From contig JAIPMN010001881.1 in assembly GCA_020650975.1 (NCBI GenBank), positions 1-25,311 on the forward strand: a stretch of 25,311 nucleotides of DNA, in the 5' to 3' direction. The notes beneath the pieces were generated by a model that worked only from the letters and a program-made list of their open reading frames with translations, made no database searches and was not told the DNA's origin. The stretch's first letter is position 1; the number at the start of each line of letters is the position of its first letter. Positions 10,910-21,466 of this stretch are shown piece after piece. The stretch comes from Apostichopus californicus (lineage: Eukaryota > Echinodermata > Holothuroidea > Aspidochirotida > Stichopodidae). A program made the position numbers and the translations under genes.

Positions 10910-11450
10910 CAATCCTTGCAAATGCAAATAAATACATGAGAGGTTGTAAAAAATGGGAAAAGAGACTTTGAACTTTAAAAGAAAAACTTGTAAAAGTTAG
11001 AGTTTAAAATTAATCGTTATTTGATTACAGGATAGAGTAACCGATACCGCCTCCTAATGAAACCAGATACGATCTAGTGGGACTATATACTGTAGCTCTG
11101 CTTTTACGTGGTATTCGGAAGGATTTATCAAGCCCATTAAGCTCCTTTTTATTTGATAACATCAAGGGCTAAGCGCTCAATTCACGATCACGTCCAAGCT
11201 AAAGAATTCCAATTTCACGCTTATATTACATTTTAAAATCCTCACATCTCCCTCGTTACAGGGATCACAGTGAAATTTGTGGCTTTTTGACGAGGTGACG
11301 GTACTATTGTTCTCGTCGGGTTGAGATACTTGACTGTTTAAGTACACCTCAGTCTATACTGATGAAGGCCTAATACAATAACAAGACTGTCCAAATGTAT
11401 ATATGGTAGTTAAGCCCTGGTCGGGAGTTGCGATGTTTGCGCGTCCGCGC
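10910..11450. other. Intron segment, no feature recognised
   Basis: Mixed AT-rich sequence with short open frames only. Nothing resembles a coding exon or known repeat. Confidence 0.5.
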
Positions 11451-11488
11451 CGGTGGGTAACTCAAATGGCTCATGTGCGTTTGAGTGT

Positions 11489-11524
11489 ATGTGTGTGGGA
11501 GGGGGTGGGGAGTGGGGGAGGGGA
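11489..11524 (+). repeat. G-rich low-complexity tract
   Basis: A TGTGTGGGAGG then GGGTGGGGAGTGGGGGAGGG type stretch with several G-runs. Quadruplex folding is possible on the + strand. Confidence 0.6.
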
Positions 11525-11750
11525 GGCCGACCACACAGGAAGCGATATCTTACAGAACAGTGGCAAGTTCTCGTAAGAGAGTACGGGTGGTTATCCTGGG
11601 ATACCTTGACAATTGTATACCATGTATTAATTCAGGGACGTAAGAGCTCCGGAATAAGAGATCATTCTTCCCCACCTCCTCAATAATTTACTAAAACAAT
11701 AAGAAGATACATTCCAAAACTAGTCTGAGTTACGTGAGGACAAGAAATAT

Positions 11751-11787
11751 CTTACAGTGCCGCAGAAGGGCTCTGCCCTTTTGTAAG
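11751..11787. repeat. Nested inverted repeat (hairpin)
   Basis: The inner arms CAGAAGGGC (11763-11771) and GCCCTTTTG (11775-11783) pair with one G-T wobble around a 3-base TCT loop. The outer arms CTTACA (11751-11756) and TGTAAG (11782-11787) are also complementary but overlap the inner right arm by two bases, so both cannot be complete at once. It may be a remnant of a foldback element or simply chance. Confidence 0.45.
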
Positions 11788-11799
11788 CTGCCGTAACCC

Positions 11800-12480
11800 A
11801 AACAAATAACACTGCCCCCACCCCTCGCATTTACCCATCAGAAATACCCTCCTACGCTTCTGTTGTTGCACGTATAGTGGTGTAAACGTATATAGACAAC
11901 GTTACACATCAATGTAACATAAATCGTCATTTACTCCGTAGAAAGTTCTGGAGAACATATGACTTGGTATATATTAATAATATTACTGGAAAATCAACTA
12001 AAACGAACTTCTCTTTATTGAATATGTATATCATGGTTAGAAATTTTCCAAGAAAGGAGTTCAGAAAAATCTAGACATTTTAGCAACTTACGAAACAACT
12101 TATACATAGATGAACTCAAGTTAACAGTTTCATAAGGGAAATTCCCAATATATTTACAAGACATAAATGGATCTGTGTATACAAATCAATCGAATTCACG
12201 TTAGAAAATTTCATTGAACAGCTCTGTATATCAACACACACACGTCAGACTCTCATTACATCCGCCAACAAGTGTTGAATGCGGACATCTTTCGTTTAAT
12301 TGACATCGTCTTAATTATCACCAGCGTACCGTAATTTCACAGCGAATGAGATCTTTTCGATACTTCGGTACTTTATTCCGGTTAAGTGCTAGACTGATAG
12401 TTCCTATCTGCTGCCGCGTGATTTTGCGTAACTTTCGACAATCTACGAAATGTTATATTGTATGGCGTATATATTGAACG
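11800..12480. other. Intron segment, no feature recognised
   Basis: AT-rich sequence with no clear repeat or open frame of interest. Confidence 0.5.
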
Positions 12481-12565
12481 ACAAAAAAAAAAGGACCACA
12501 GGTGATAACAATAATGTAATGATTTAAGATGATGATATAGAAGAACACGATGATAATATTATTAA

Positions 12566-12567
<2 letters not shown>

Positions 12568-12599
<32 letters not shown>
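12568..12599 (+). repeat. TAA microsatellite, ten units
   Basis: (TAA)10 followed by TA. The surrounding 12500-12740 is rich in GATAAT/TATAAC words, making a broader AT-rich low-complexity patch. Confidence 0.95.
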
Positions 12600-12878
12600 G
12601 TATCAAAGTGTACAATGATAATATAAACGTAACCAATGATAATGTTAATATACACGATAACAATGGACGTTACATAACATTATTATATCGATATAACATT
12701 ATCGTGTACCTTTATATTATTATCATTGTTTTTGTCCAATTGGCGTTCTATAACAGGGAGGACTACTGCACAAAATTTCTTGTGTGGCTCTTGCTATATT
12801 TTTTACTGTTTTACGACAGCACATATACTAATAATATAAATTTGGTTACCTAGGTATAACAAGGGCGCTCATCCATGA

Positions 12879-12888
12879 GGGGGGGGGG
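12879..12888. repeat. Poly-G run (G10)
   Basis: Ten G followed by CGGGTGAGG, inside a G-rich patch at 12877-12905. Confidence 0.9.
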
Positions 12889-12908
12889 CGGGTGAGGTGG
12901 AGTGGAGA

Positions 12909-12931
12909 CCTGGGTCAATGAAGGACCCAGG
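12909..12931. repeat. Perfect 8-bp stem hairpin
   Basis: CCTGGGTC (12909-12916) and GACCCAGG (12924-12931) are exact reverse complements around a 7-base loop. It sits 20 bases after a G-rich patch, in the same order of parts as the left side of the element at 13924, so it may belong to a related repeat. Confidence 0.6.
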
Positions 12932-13448
12932 AAAATTTGAAGGGGTGTCAGAAAAAATATGTGATAAAGAAAAGTGTTTTCTCACTCAATTAGAAGCAAA
13001 TTAGGTTTATGCTGGCGGTGATCGCATGTAAACAGTAATTTGCAATATTTAAAAATTATTTACACTGGTTTAAAAAAAAATCCTTTTACGTGAAACGTAA
13101 GTTGTCAAGGTAATGGACCACCTTGTTAATTTACAAATAGTATCATATCAGATTATATCGAAAAATCATTTAAAAAAATATTTAAAAAACAACGGAAAGA
13201 AGAAACCTATACCTTTAATCTTCTTTGTATAAGATTGTGGGCTACAATTTTCCACACTGGAAAAGAAATGAACCGTAGGAAAATGCGATTTGTAAATAGC
13301 GACCGCAAATCAGCAGACGTCGCGATAAAGATTGCCGAGCATGTAGCAATTATTATTATATTATTATTGCTGCATACATGGTTTGAAACGGAAGGAATAG
13401 TTATGATGCATGCGTGTCTCTGAGTTCAATCAAGTTTAGTTTCACTTT

Positions 13449-13463
13449 GGGGGGGGGGGGGGG
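13449..13463. repeat. Poly-G run (G15)
   Basis: Fifteen uninterrupted G, the longest pure G/C run in the window. Confidence 0.95.
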
Positions 13464-13599
13464 TTATCTGATAATGGAGAGACTGTCGAAATAATTGTGT
13501 CATTTCCTTGAATTAAAACAAAGGTAGAAAGAAAGAAAGTTATGAACTTTCATTTATAGCTTAATGGATTCTCAGATTATGTACCATATTCCCTGGCAA

Positions 13600-13830
13600 A
13601 CTTGTACTGTGTCCGTATACTCGTATACAATATAGCTTCCCTATACTTGTTATACTCGTCTGAATATACTGATCAGATTGGAATTCTAGTATAGATTGAC
13701 CTTCCAGTGGAAATATTACTACAGAGTTACTTCGTCTTTGGTACCCGCATTTATAACATTGTACTCACACCCCTACTCATACCAAATATCATTCTACTTG
13801 TACTCGTAATCATGATGTGTTCTCGTACTG
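13600..13830. repeat. Degenerate TACTCG-type repeat field
   Basis: Words TACTCG, GTACTC, TACTCA and TCGTA recur (for example TATACTCGTATA near 13616, TTATACTCGT near 13650, GTACTCAC at 13761, TGTACTCGTA near 13799, TCTCGTACT at 13821). They are the reverse complement of the CGAGTAC words in the field at 21467-21732, which suggests a decayed simple repeat of the same family in the opposite orientation. Confidence 0.45.
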
Positions 13831-13923
13831 CAAGTCCTTCCTGTATAAAAAAGTACATACCCCGTCATATTTGCCTAGTTAGAGTTAAAGAGAATTTTGT
13901 TGGCGAATATTATGACCCTTTAC

Positions 13924-14277
13924 ATAGGCGGCGGAACATGAAAGGGCGGGTGGAAGGGGGAGGGGGTACAGGAGACACGTGCCCTCCAGTTTTGTGAAAA
14001 GTTTGAAGTGCCCCGTCTCATAAATTTAGATGTTCCCTGTTTGCGAATGAAAAGTGTAGCTTTTTCAGTTTCTGTAACTTAACAGTGCCCTCTTCTTTGA
14101 GAAGTGGCAATAAGAAAAGGACTCATTTGTTATTAAGGAATTTCGAAATTTGTGGTACAGAATGGAACTTTATGAGTTGATTTTGTGATTTGGTTAATAA
14201 ATTCAAAGTCCAACTGCCCCTCGAAGTTTGTGCCACCTCACTAACTTGAGACCTCTCCCATGCACCGCCTCTGCCTT
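13924..14277. mobile_element. Decayed non-autonomous dispersed element (about 350 bp)
   Basis: The left border AGGCGGCGGAACATG and the reverse complement of the right border (AGGCAGAGGCGGTGCATG) share AGGC, GGCGG and CATG blocks, an imperfect terminal inverted repeat. Inside, GTGCCC-type words recur (GTGCCC near 13979, AGTGCCCC near 14007, AGTGCCC near 14086, CTGCCCC near 14215, TGTGCC near 14229) among AAAAGT/TTTTGT words, so the body looks like a diverged internal repeat. No coding capacity is seen. A fragment like its right end lies at 9268-9313. I recall repeats of this general look from marine invertebrate genomes but cannot name a family. A miniature inverted-repeat element is the likely class. 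Confidence 0.4.
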
Positions 14278-14289
14278 CTTTAACGACTA

Positions 14290-15220
14290 TGCGATATCGG
14301 CTTAATAAGTCTATAGTCAATCCTATGATTAGAACAGCAGTTTAGGACTAGTCATTAATTCTACATTTGTATACCTATGTGTCGAGCAGGACCTCAAAGT
14401 AACTTGATTAAACGGCAATCCGATCTTTTTATAATGTTCGCATTAATAATTATTGGAACAGATTACGATAAAGAAAATGCGTGGATGTTGTGTCCTTTTG
14501 AATAATTATGGTTGGTATTATATATCTCTTCAACAATACACATCTATTCTAGTATTATATTCCAGGATCCCTAATTTTTGTCATCATTTCTTTGCGGCCC
14601 TCAAATATGCTATATATCAACAAATTCTCAAGAAAGTTGAATGAAATGATGATGAATTTTAAAACACCGCGATATGATTTTTTCCCCTTTTCTGACAGCC
14701 TACAAAACAAAGAAGCGCTAACATAGTAGTTAAAATGTCTACTTAGATATTGTTTGATCTGAAAAATTAGTATTCAATTCAAGATTATATCGAGTCAAGA
14801 AAAAGGAGATCTGCTTGTGTTCCAGTAACATGCTAAAGCTTTTATCGAATTCCGTTTTACCCTACAAAACATCTAAACTGGACTTTTGACACAAATGGCC
14901 TGCCACGAAACCTCCCTGACTTTGTAACGCACAATTCCCACGCTACCGAAAAGCGTTACCGTAAACGTGCCCTGATTAGAAGCACATAATAGTTTACTCA
15001 GAAATGAAGTAGCCCGAGGCGCCGTTTAGTCTTTTCAATATGTAATAATATTACAGTTAATTTGAATAGGAAATTATGGATTTATGTTGGAGACGAAGTA
15101 ACCAATTCCTACACAGTTTAGTCCGCTAGAATGAAAATTTATAGATCGAATTTAATTTCATTAGGCCTACAAGGAGAAGATTAATAACATTAGCTCCATG
15201 TTTCCGGTCCATTAATATAC
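14290..15220. other. Intron segment, no gene recognised
   Basis: Mostly AT-rich. A more balanced stretch at 14890-15030 (with ACGCTACCGAAAAGCGTTAC) is less repeat-like and could be conserved non-coding DNA, but nothing in it is diagnostic. Confidence 0.4.
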
Positions 15221-15229
15221 GTGCTTTCT

Positions 15230-15243
15230 CCATCAGAGGGCGT
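15230..15243 (+). promoter_or_regulatory. CTCF-like motif
   Basis: CCATCAGAGGGCGT fits the core CTCF consensus CCASYAGRKGGCRS at 12 of 14 positions, including AGAGGGCG. CTCF is conserved across bilaterians and can act in chromatin looping or insulation. It lies in the long intron about 9 kb before the bHLH exon. A single motif match is weak evidence of binding. Confidence 0.3.
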
Positions 15244-15865
15244 CTGTAAAAAAAGCCTGCAGTGAAACTTTGACTTCTATTTTTCACCTTATAATTTTTT
15301 TTTTGCTTGCGAATGATCTGGAACCATATTGCCCAAATAAATTACTTTTACTTTTCAAGGTTAAAGGAGACACTTTCGTCTTTATTCCCCCTCAGTAATC
15401 CCAACAAATGCATCAAACTGGATTTGTTGGGATTAAACATATCCTCCGTTCTTACTGTAATCCTAATAGCGAATGCTACCGACTTATCAGCACGACCAGT
15501 ACGATCCAGATTTTACTGTGGTACAAAACTTTTAAGATTTACAGTATAGTTATACTGTGTTCTCCGAGTTTAATCGGGTGACAACCTACATGGGCTGATA
15601 GCCTATAGTTGGTTTTTTTGTGTAATGTTCTACTGCATATAAACATTAATTTTGTGACTAAAGTAATATTTTAAGGGTTCATAAACAAATGTGACAGTCA
15701 GGGCGACCATAACACATATAATGTTGAACTATAGAAAAAAAATGAAAAAACAAAACAATTGACGTACACATCTTTTTAATTTCTTTCAATAACAAAATTG
15801 ATAGGAAATGTTTTACCGATGACAATCACATGTTTGAGTGCGATTGTTTTTCCTGTCTACCTTCG

Positions 15866-15953
15866 TCTTTTAATTTCCCTTTTTTTTCTTGTTTTTGTCC
15901 ATTTCTTTTCTTTTCTTTTCTGTTTTTTTTTCTTGTTCCTGTTTTGCTTCCGG
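15866..15953. repeat. T-rich polypyrimidine tract
   Basis: Long T/C-rich stretch with TTTTC repeated at 15904-15920 and T runs of eight or nine. The short open frames running through it are artefacts of this composition. Confidence 0.75.
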
Positions 15954-16075
15954 ATCGCCATTGTAACTTATCATATAGTCTGGCCATCTTGGCAACTGTA
16001 TACCTATTGGTTAGTCCGGTCGAAACATTTCTTAATTTAATAAATCCGGAAATTTCTTTATTGTTTTAACCGTTT

Positions 16076-16270
16076 CAAGACATTACGTCTCCAATCTCGT
16101 GGCGGGGAGTGTCTTGGGGTACCGGTTCTCCTGAGCGGTAATGGTGACCTTATTACAACTGTTCGCAGTAGGTGGAACCTTACCTCGAATAGGGGTTTTA
16201 TTGGTTGGAGAGACCGCGGTGTACCCAGGCAAGCTAATTAGAGACCCCATTAATCCAATTAGTTGTACCT
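16076..16270. promoter_or_regulatory. Balanced-composition intronic block with homeodomain cores
   Basis: The base composition here is visibly closer to 50% GC than the surrounding intron and the block lacks simple repeats. Near its end are TAATTA (16235-16240), TAATCC (16251-16256, an Otx/Gsc-type core) and AATTAG (16257-16262) within 28 bases. This is what an intronic enhancer could look like, but the function is inference only. Confidence 0.25.
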
Positions 16271-16796
16271 AAGGGCGTGGGAACCAACGAAATATCAAAA
16301 GTCAAAAATAAGTTAAAAAGTTGTAAACAGTGCAAATTGGTCAACAACATATTTCAACGCGTGGAAATTGTCAAGTCTGACAGGTTTACGCAGTGTTGAA
16401 CAGTTTCCCGTTGATAAGAATTACCTCGCAGGTGTAGATTTTATTCTTGCATGCATGGGTGGGTGGGTGTAGTGCGTTATAGTGGTCTATATGTTATGTT
16501 GTCAGTGTGTGGGTCCTGATCAAGTTTGTGTGAAATCGACAAAGGTGTGAAAGAGGTGCTTCCTGTCTAAACAATGAGAAGGATTCTTGTCGTTATTTTC
16601 AGTTAAATGTTCATATCTTTTTTTATCAGAATCTATAGCTTCTTATCAGAATCTATACGTACCCTATATTATCAAACGTATAAAAGAGAATTCTTTGTCT
16701 GAAGATCAAATCATCTCGTCCTATGCATGGTGTACCAGCTCTTGTTATGAAAGTACACTTGAGTATAAACAAAACAGAAAAGTGAAAACGTGTAAG

Positions 16797-16848
16797 ACAA
16801 ACAAACAAAGGAAAAGAAAAGAAAGAAAGCGGAAAGACAAAAGAAGAT
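16797..16848 (+). repeat. Polypurine tract (GAAAA/GAAA units)
   Basis: ACAAACAAAC followed by GGAAAAGAAAAGAAAGAAAG-type repeats. Low-complexity DNA. Confidence 0.75.
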
Positions 16849-17210
16849 AGAACAATATAAAATATAATTTGTTGTAGAATGATAGCTTTACTCTCACTGT
16901 AAGTCCACGAGTCTGGACATCGTGCTATTCATAGTCTTCGAAACGAACATCCGCAACACTTGTGCTAGGCTTATTATGCCTCAATTTCATGTTTAACTAT
17001 ACTGAAGATACTAATCATATAGTCCACTTTGCCTGTAAAAATAATCGTTATTAAATGTGCGGATTATTTAGAAACTGCTTTTTGTAAGTGCAACATTCTG
17101 GTGCAGGTATACTCCTTATCGACACTTGGCAGTTAGTTTAAAAAACCATTTGATGAAGCCAAATTGCGCGTATTTATACGCGTGAGCATTCGGTTGATTA
17201 CGGGAAGGGC

Positions 17211-17221
17211 GGGGGGGGGGG
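17211..17221. repeat. Poly-G run (G11)
   Basis: Eleven G, preceded by GGGAAGGGC. Confidence 0.9.
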
Positions 17222-17388
17222 TGGCATAATATATAACATCTGTGAAATAAATATACGAAAATGCAAGTTTGACTTGTTTGCCATGTTTGACGTCACAAAT
17301 CATTACTTCATTATGTACTTTTCCAAGTTTTATATTAAGTTATAATTGATCTATAGGGAGTAGCCGTGATTGATCGATCATCTGACGA

Positions 17389-17400
17389 CCCCCCCCCCCC
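17389..17400. repeat. Poly-C run (C12)
   Basis: Twelve C followed by ACCCCACC. Confidence 0.9.
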
Positions 17401-18154
17401 ACCCCACCGCCTGTCTAGATATTTCAAGAAACACCAATGTTATAATTAACGATTATTGATATTGATTCCACACAACTCCATGAAAGCGTTAGCTGTATGC
17501 ATTGACTCTTGATATCATGTCCCAAAGATAAATAGTGGTTTTCATATTTGCTTCTTTTTTTATTTTTTATTAATAATTTCCGTTTTCTTTAAAATAAAAT
17601 AAGACTAGGTTAGTCAATCCCAGGACAGTGTATTGCAGATATTTAACTATCTCAATTAAGTTTAGAATATTTAAAAATAGGAAGGAAGGCCGAAAGAATA
17701 CAATACGAGGGCTATAATAATAATGTCTAAACGAAGGGCTTAGACGAAAGCTTGCGTATACAAGAGTTCTATAATACCTAGACTGTATCTCCTTCTAGTT
17801 TGGTCAGAGATTTATGGGTTATTTCCGCTGTCCAGTGAATGACCTAGACGTATCGACAAACACCTTGTAATTTATTGTTTTTACTGCCGTCCATTTTCCT
17901 ACTTATACCAGGTGAATCCTCACCTTGTCTAGAAATAGTTTTTTTTTGCCGACTGCAAGGGGAGCATGAGTCCCGGCCGGTTTCGTTTAAACTGCAGGGA
18001 GGTGTTATCAGGGAGCTGCTACTGTTACAGCATATTGCCATATCAATATTCACTACAAGAAGCAATAGAGCATTTTATTGTCTTTATTAACAGTTTCCGC
18101 TATCTCAAACGACATGAGATTTAATCAAGACACGAATTATAGGTCACAACCCCA

Positions 18155-18172
18155 CCCCCCCCCCAAAAAAAA
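18155..18172. repeat. Compound homopolymer C10A8, copy 2
   Basis: Ten C followed by eight A, identical to 8480-8497 and 19991-20008, and preceded by CCCCA. Confidence 0.9.
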
Positions 18173-18179
18173 GCTCACC

Positions 18180-19985
18180 AAATGGTCACCCATGCTTGCT
18201 CAAAGTTAATTAGTTTACTGAAACTAACAAACAAACTATGAACGTAGTTATCCACACCGAGAACTTTAATTCTCTATTTTAATACTCCTCCATCGGCTGA
18301 TAATAATTTGGAGAATCAAGGCTGCCTATAGGAAAGTACTTTTTGAAAACTTCTAGGAATTGTTAGGTCCTAAAATTGGCTGCCATGACCAACGATCTTT
18401 AAATATAAATGTTTCACTGACGTATGGAAATGGGGATCATTGTCTTTAGTGTTGAATTGTTGATTGTCAGAACAGCCACGAAAGCAATAAAATATATAAG
18501 CAAGACATGAAAAGTAAGTTTTCAACTATAATGATTGCAGTTGTCGTAGAATATCATTATACGGTAGGCTGTCAACTTAGGCTCACATGTTACATAGTAA
18601 ATATGAGTACAAAGAAGATCCGTAACCAATTAAGAAATATTTAACGCAGCTTAATTTGTAGTTTATTTTCTTTTTGATGACAGATTCGGTACTTAAGCCC
18701 CATAATCATGTAGTTCGTTACCTTGACGACCGAAATTTTGTTTCACACAATCAAGTGAACATCGAAGTTGTTCAATTTTTTTTTTGTAGTTATGATTAAT
18801 GCAAAACTTTGGAAAAAGTGTCATCAAAAGCGACATTTTGAGGATCCAATCATGTTCATTATAATCAGTCGCTTATTAAATATATTTTGCTTATTAAATA
18901 AAGGTTGGTGAAAGCCATAAAAGGTTGCCTTGGTTACATTGATCGTCTAAGACATAATGCTCGGTGAGATGAGGGGAAATTGTTGACGAAATGGTGAGAA
19001 AAAAATCAGAATTAAAATATGGAATGTAAAAGAAAACTTCTTTTTGAAAAAAACAATGGTGAAAGAAAAACATGTTCTCTTAGCAAAACATACATTTCTA
19101 AGGTGAATCATCTATTGATAATTACATCGACTTCATCGTTGTTCTTTGATGGTTTTTTCGAGCAGAGGACTAATTAAGATGCCAACCAATACAGCTGTGT
19201 CCTTTAATCTAGTCCGTATTGAAAGACAAGCTTGCAGTATTTACCAGTGATGGTCCCATTGGGAATATAGTCACCGTATGCGATCAGTCTTGTATGTCTA
19301 TATGTGTGTATACTTAGCACAGCCTCATTGTAACATTTAATTTGACTTACAAAGAGACAGGGGGGAAGGGGGAGGGGAAGCAGTGAGGAAATACATTGTG
19401 CATATATGTGTCATTTTATCATAGCGTCAATGGCTATATACCAAACGTGTCCGCACTTCCGCAAGGAGCCGTTTACAATTTCGATAATCAGTATGATTAA
19501 CTGTACGTGTGTTTCTCGTTTGAGTTAAACATACTGTACTTGTGATACTGATCATCGGCAGGAGGAGTAAGGTGCCGTAATATATTTTTTTTGTAAAATT
19601 ATTCAAATTTAAAAAAAAAATAGATTAAAACACGATCATATTAAAATATTATTCTAGATTTTGTCACTAGATGCATGATAATACAGCGCGTATATAATTA
19701 GCACTGAATTTAAGATTTTGTTTCTTTCCAGAAACTTTGTGATTCAAATATTAATAATATGCAAATATGCAGATTAAAAAAAACTCTTTTAATTTTGTTT
19801 CCTTTCCTTTAATTATTTCGAAATACAAGTTAAATGCAATTTTGTGGGACTTAAGTATATATGAGTCGTATCTACAATTTATCAAAATCAACCAACAAAT
19901 CTTCTAATATCGAAGCAGGATGGAATATCAAATTTCGTGATTTTGTTTAAATCTACAGCAATGTATAGTCATCATTTTTGGACTT
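18180..19985. other. Intron segment, no feature recognised
   Basis: AT-rich sequence with T- and A-runs near 18777, 19585 and 19610 and a G-rich patch at 19361-19380. No gene or structured repeat found. Confidence 0.5.
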
Positions 19986-19990
19986 AACAG

Positions 19991-20008
19991 CCCCCCCCCC
20001 AAAAAAAA
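19991..20008. repeat. Compound homopolymer C10A8, copy 3
   Basis: Ten C followed by eight A, the third exact copy of this 18-mer, followed directly by TGGGG. Confidence 0.9.
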
Positions 20009-20009
20009 T

Positions 20010-20880
20010 GGGGCAAATTATCAAAGCGAAAACGAGTTTAAAATTTTATCTAAGAAATGAAAAGGATGCCTTGTATTGTGTGACTCAAAAACAAGTCAAA
20101 ACCGGAACCCTAAAAATAGATTGCGGTTTATTGTATTGGTGTGTGGCTAAGATTTCTGTATACCTCCTACGAAAGCTGATTTGGTGGCTAATGAGAGAGA
20201 TGTCCAAAGAGTGACTCAGATCTCAACAAGCTCACGGCTCATCATCAAGCCCCCGGTTCGATATTGACTAAGCAATGAAAACTTTTGAGATTCACACAAA
20301 AACTTCGTTTTTCGATCAAATTTATTATACAAACACCCCAACTGAGCGTAAGGATGCGACATCTTAGTAAATGGAACAATTTCCTTCTACCAAACTCCAA
20401 AATTAGACAATTTTTTGACCTTGCGGTTAGACACGGGTTGGGCAAAAAGTCGATGTTTCAATCGACCACAAGTAAATTTGGCTCCCCGGGATACCGGGGA
20501 ACTAACCGATTGCTGCCCGGGAAACTCAATGTTAGAGGCTCATTTGCTGTCAATACTCATAACGTCCAATCAAGGAGAAAACATGGACGAAGCAAGGATA
20601 CAGAATGGATTCCGTTTCTGGGGGCAAATTATTGTTTGAGAGAAAGATTACAATTTCATTGGATCCCAATGAATTGATGTCCCTTAAAGGATCTTCATGA
20701 AGGACAGATAAAACTAGTCCGGGTTGTACCAATTGGACGGTATAGGTTTATAGGTATATATACGGGGTATATATCTTCATATAAAATCATGAACACTGCA
20801 CGGATTATAATGTGAATATATAGGTCTATATCAGAAATAACTTACTACAAAGTTGAAGTGTAGGCTTCATGTATGCATAA
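20010..20880. other. Intron segment with unexplained open frames
   Basis: Composition is more balanced than its neighbours, with a 130-codon + strand frame at 20285-20677 that lacks an ATG at its start (first codon TTG) and resembles no protein I know, and a 74-codon frame overlapping it. It may be the remnant of a mobile element. A weak B-box-like GGTTCGATATTG at 20253 has no convincing A-box partner. Confidence 0.35.
20483..20500. repeat. GC-rich hairpin, 7-bp stem and GATA loop
   Basis: TCCCCGG (20483-20489) and CCGGGGA (20494-20500) are exact reverse complements around a four-base loop. A second GCCCGGG lies 15 bases downstream. This is unusually GC-rich for the region. Confidence 0.6.
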
Positions 20881-20902
20881 CATTGCCCAGTATGTGTCAT
20901 AA

Positions 20903-21001
20903 GGACAACATCGTTAATACAAACCATGGTTCTCAGGACAACATCGTCAATAGAGACCATGGTTCTCAGGACAACATCGTCAATAGAGACCATGGTTCTC
21001 A
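20903..21001 (+). repeat. 33-bp minisatellite, three copies
   Basis: Three head-to-tail 33-bp units (20903-20935, 20936-20968, 20969-21001), each starting GGACAACATCGT and ending CCATGGTTCTCA. Copies 2 and 3 are identical; copy 1 differs at a few bases. As 33 is a multiple of three, one frame reads a repeated 11-residue unit (DNIVNRDHGSQ). The frame is short and I see no gene around it. Confidence 0.9.
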
Positions 21002-21466
21002 TATCAAGCTATATGTACCAAGGACGGTCACAATTCCAACACAATATGATATCCCACTGCAAGCAGATTTTATTTTCATTTTCTGTTTTCTTTGAAAATC
21101 ATTAAATTGTCTAATAAGTATACGAGGCCTCTTTGCGACGAAATTTAAGATCTTAACAGAAAAGACCATGATTTTCATACCGTGCTATATATAACGTTTC
21201 ACATGTTCCAATTGTACAAAATACAACACTTTCCAAAATCCTTAATTCGACGTTCGATATACACCTCCGTCACATATAAACAATGGTGGTCTAAAAACAC
21301 CCTAACTGACCGCAGTTATGACGTCAGAGACGTGGAGTGCAAAGACCTGTCACCTGACGTCATATTAATATGTATTACAGAGGTGGCGATACGACTCAGC
21401 AAGGATACAAACCGTACGTGTTTAACCATTGAAACACCTGTTCCCAGCGATGCAGACTTGTTGTGT

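Larger units (their letters stand above)
16850..18140. other. Intron segment with only homopolymer runs
   Basis: AT-rich, no gene or complex repeat seen apart from the poly-G run at 17211 and poly-C run at 17389. Short overlapping open frames on both strands around 17844-18090 show no motif and lack support. Confidence 0.5.

Noticed and set aside
20230..20270. Possible tRNA or SINE suggested by GGTTCGATATTG
   Set aside because: The B-box match is partial and no A-box or cloverleaf is visible upstream.
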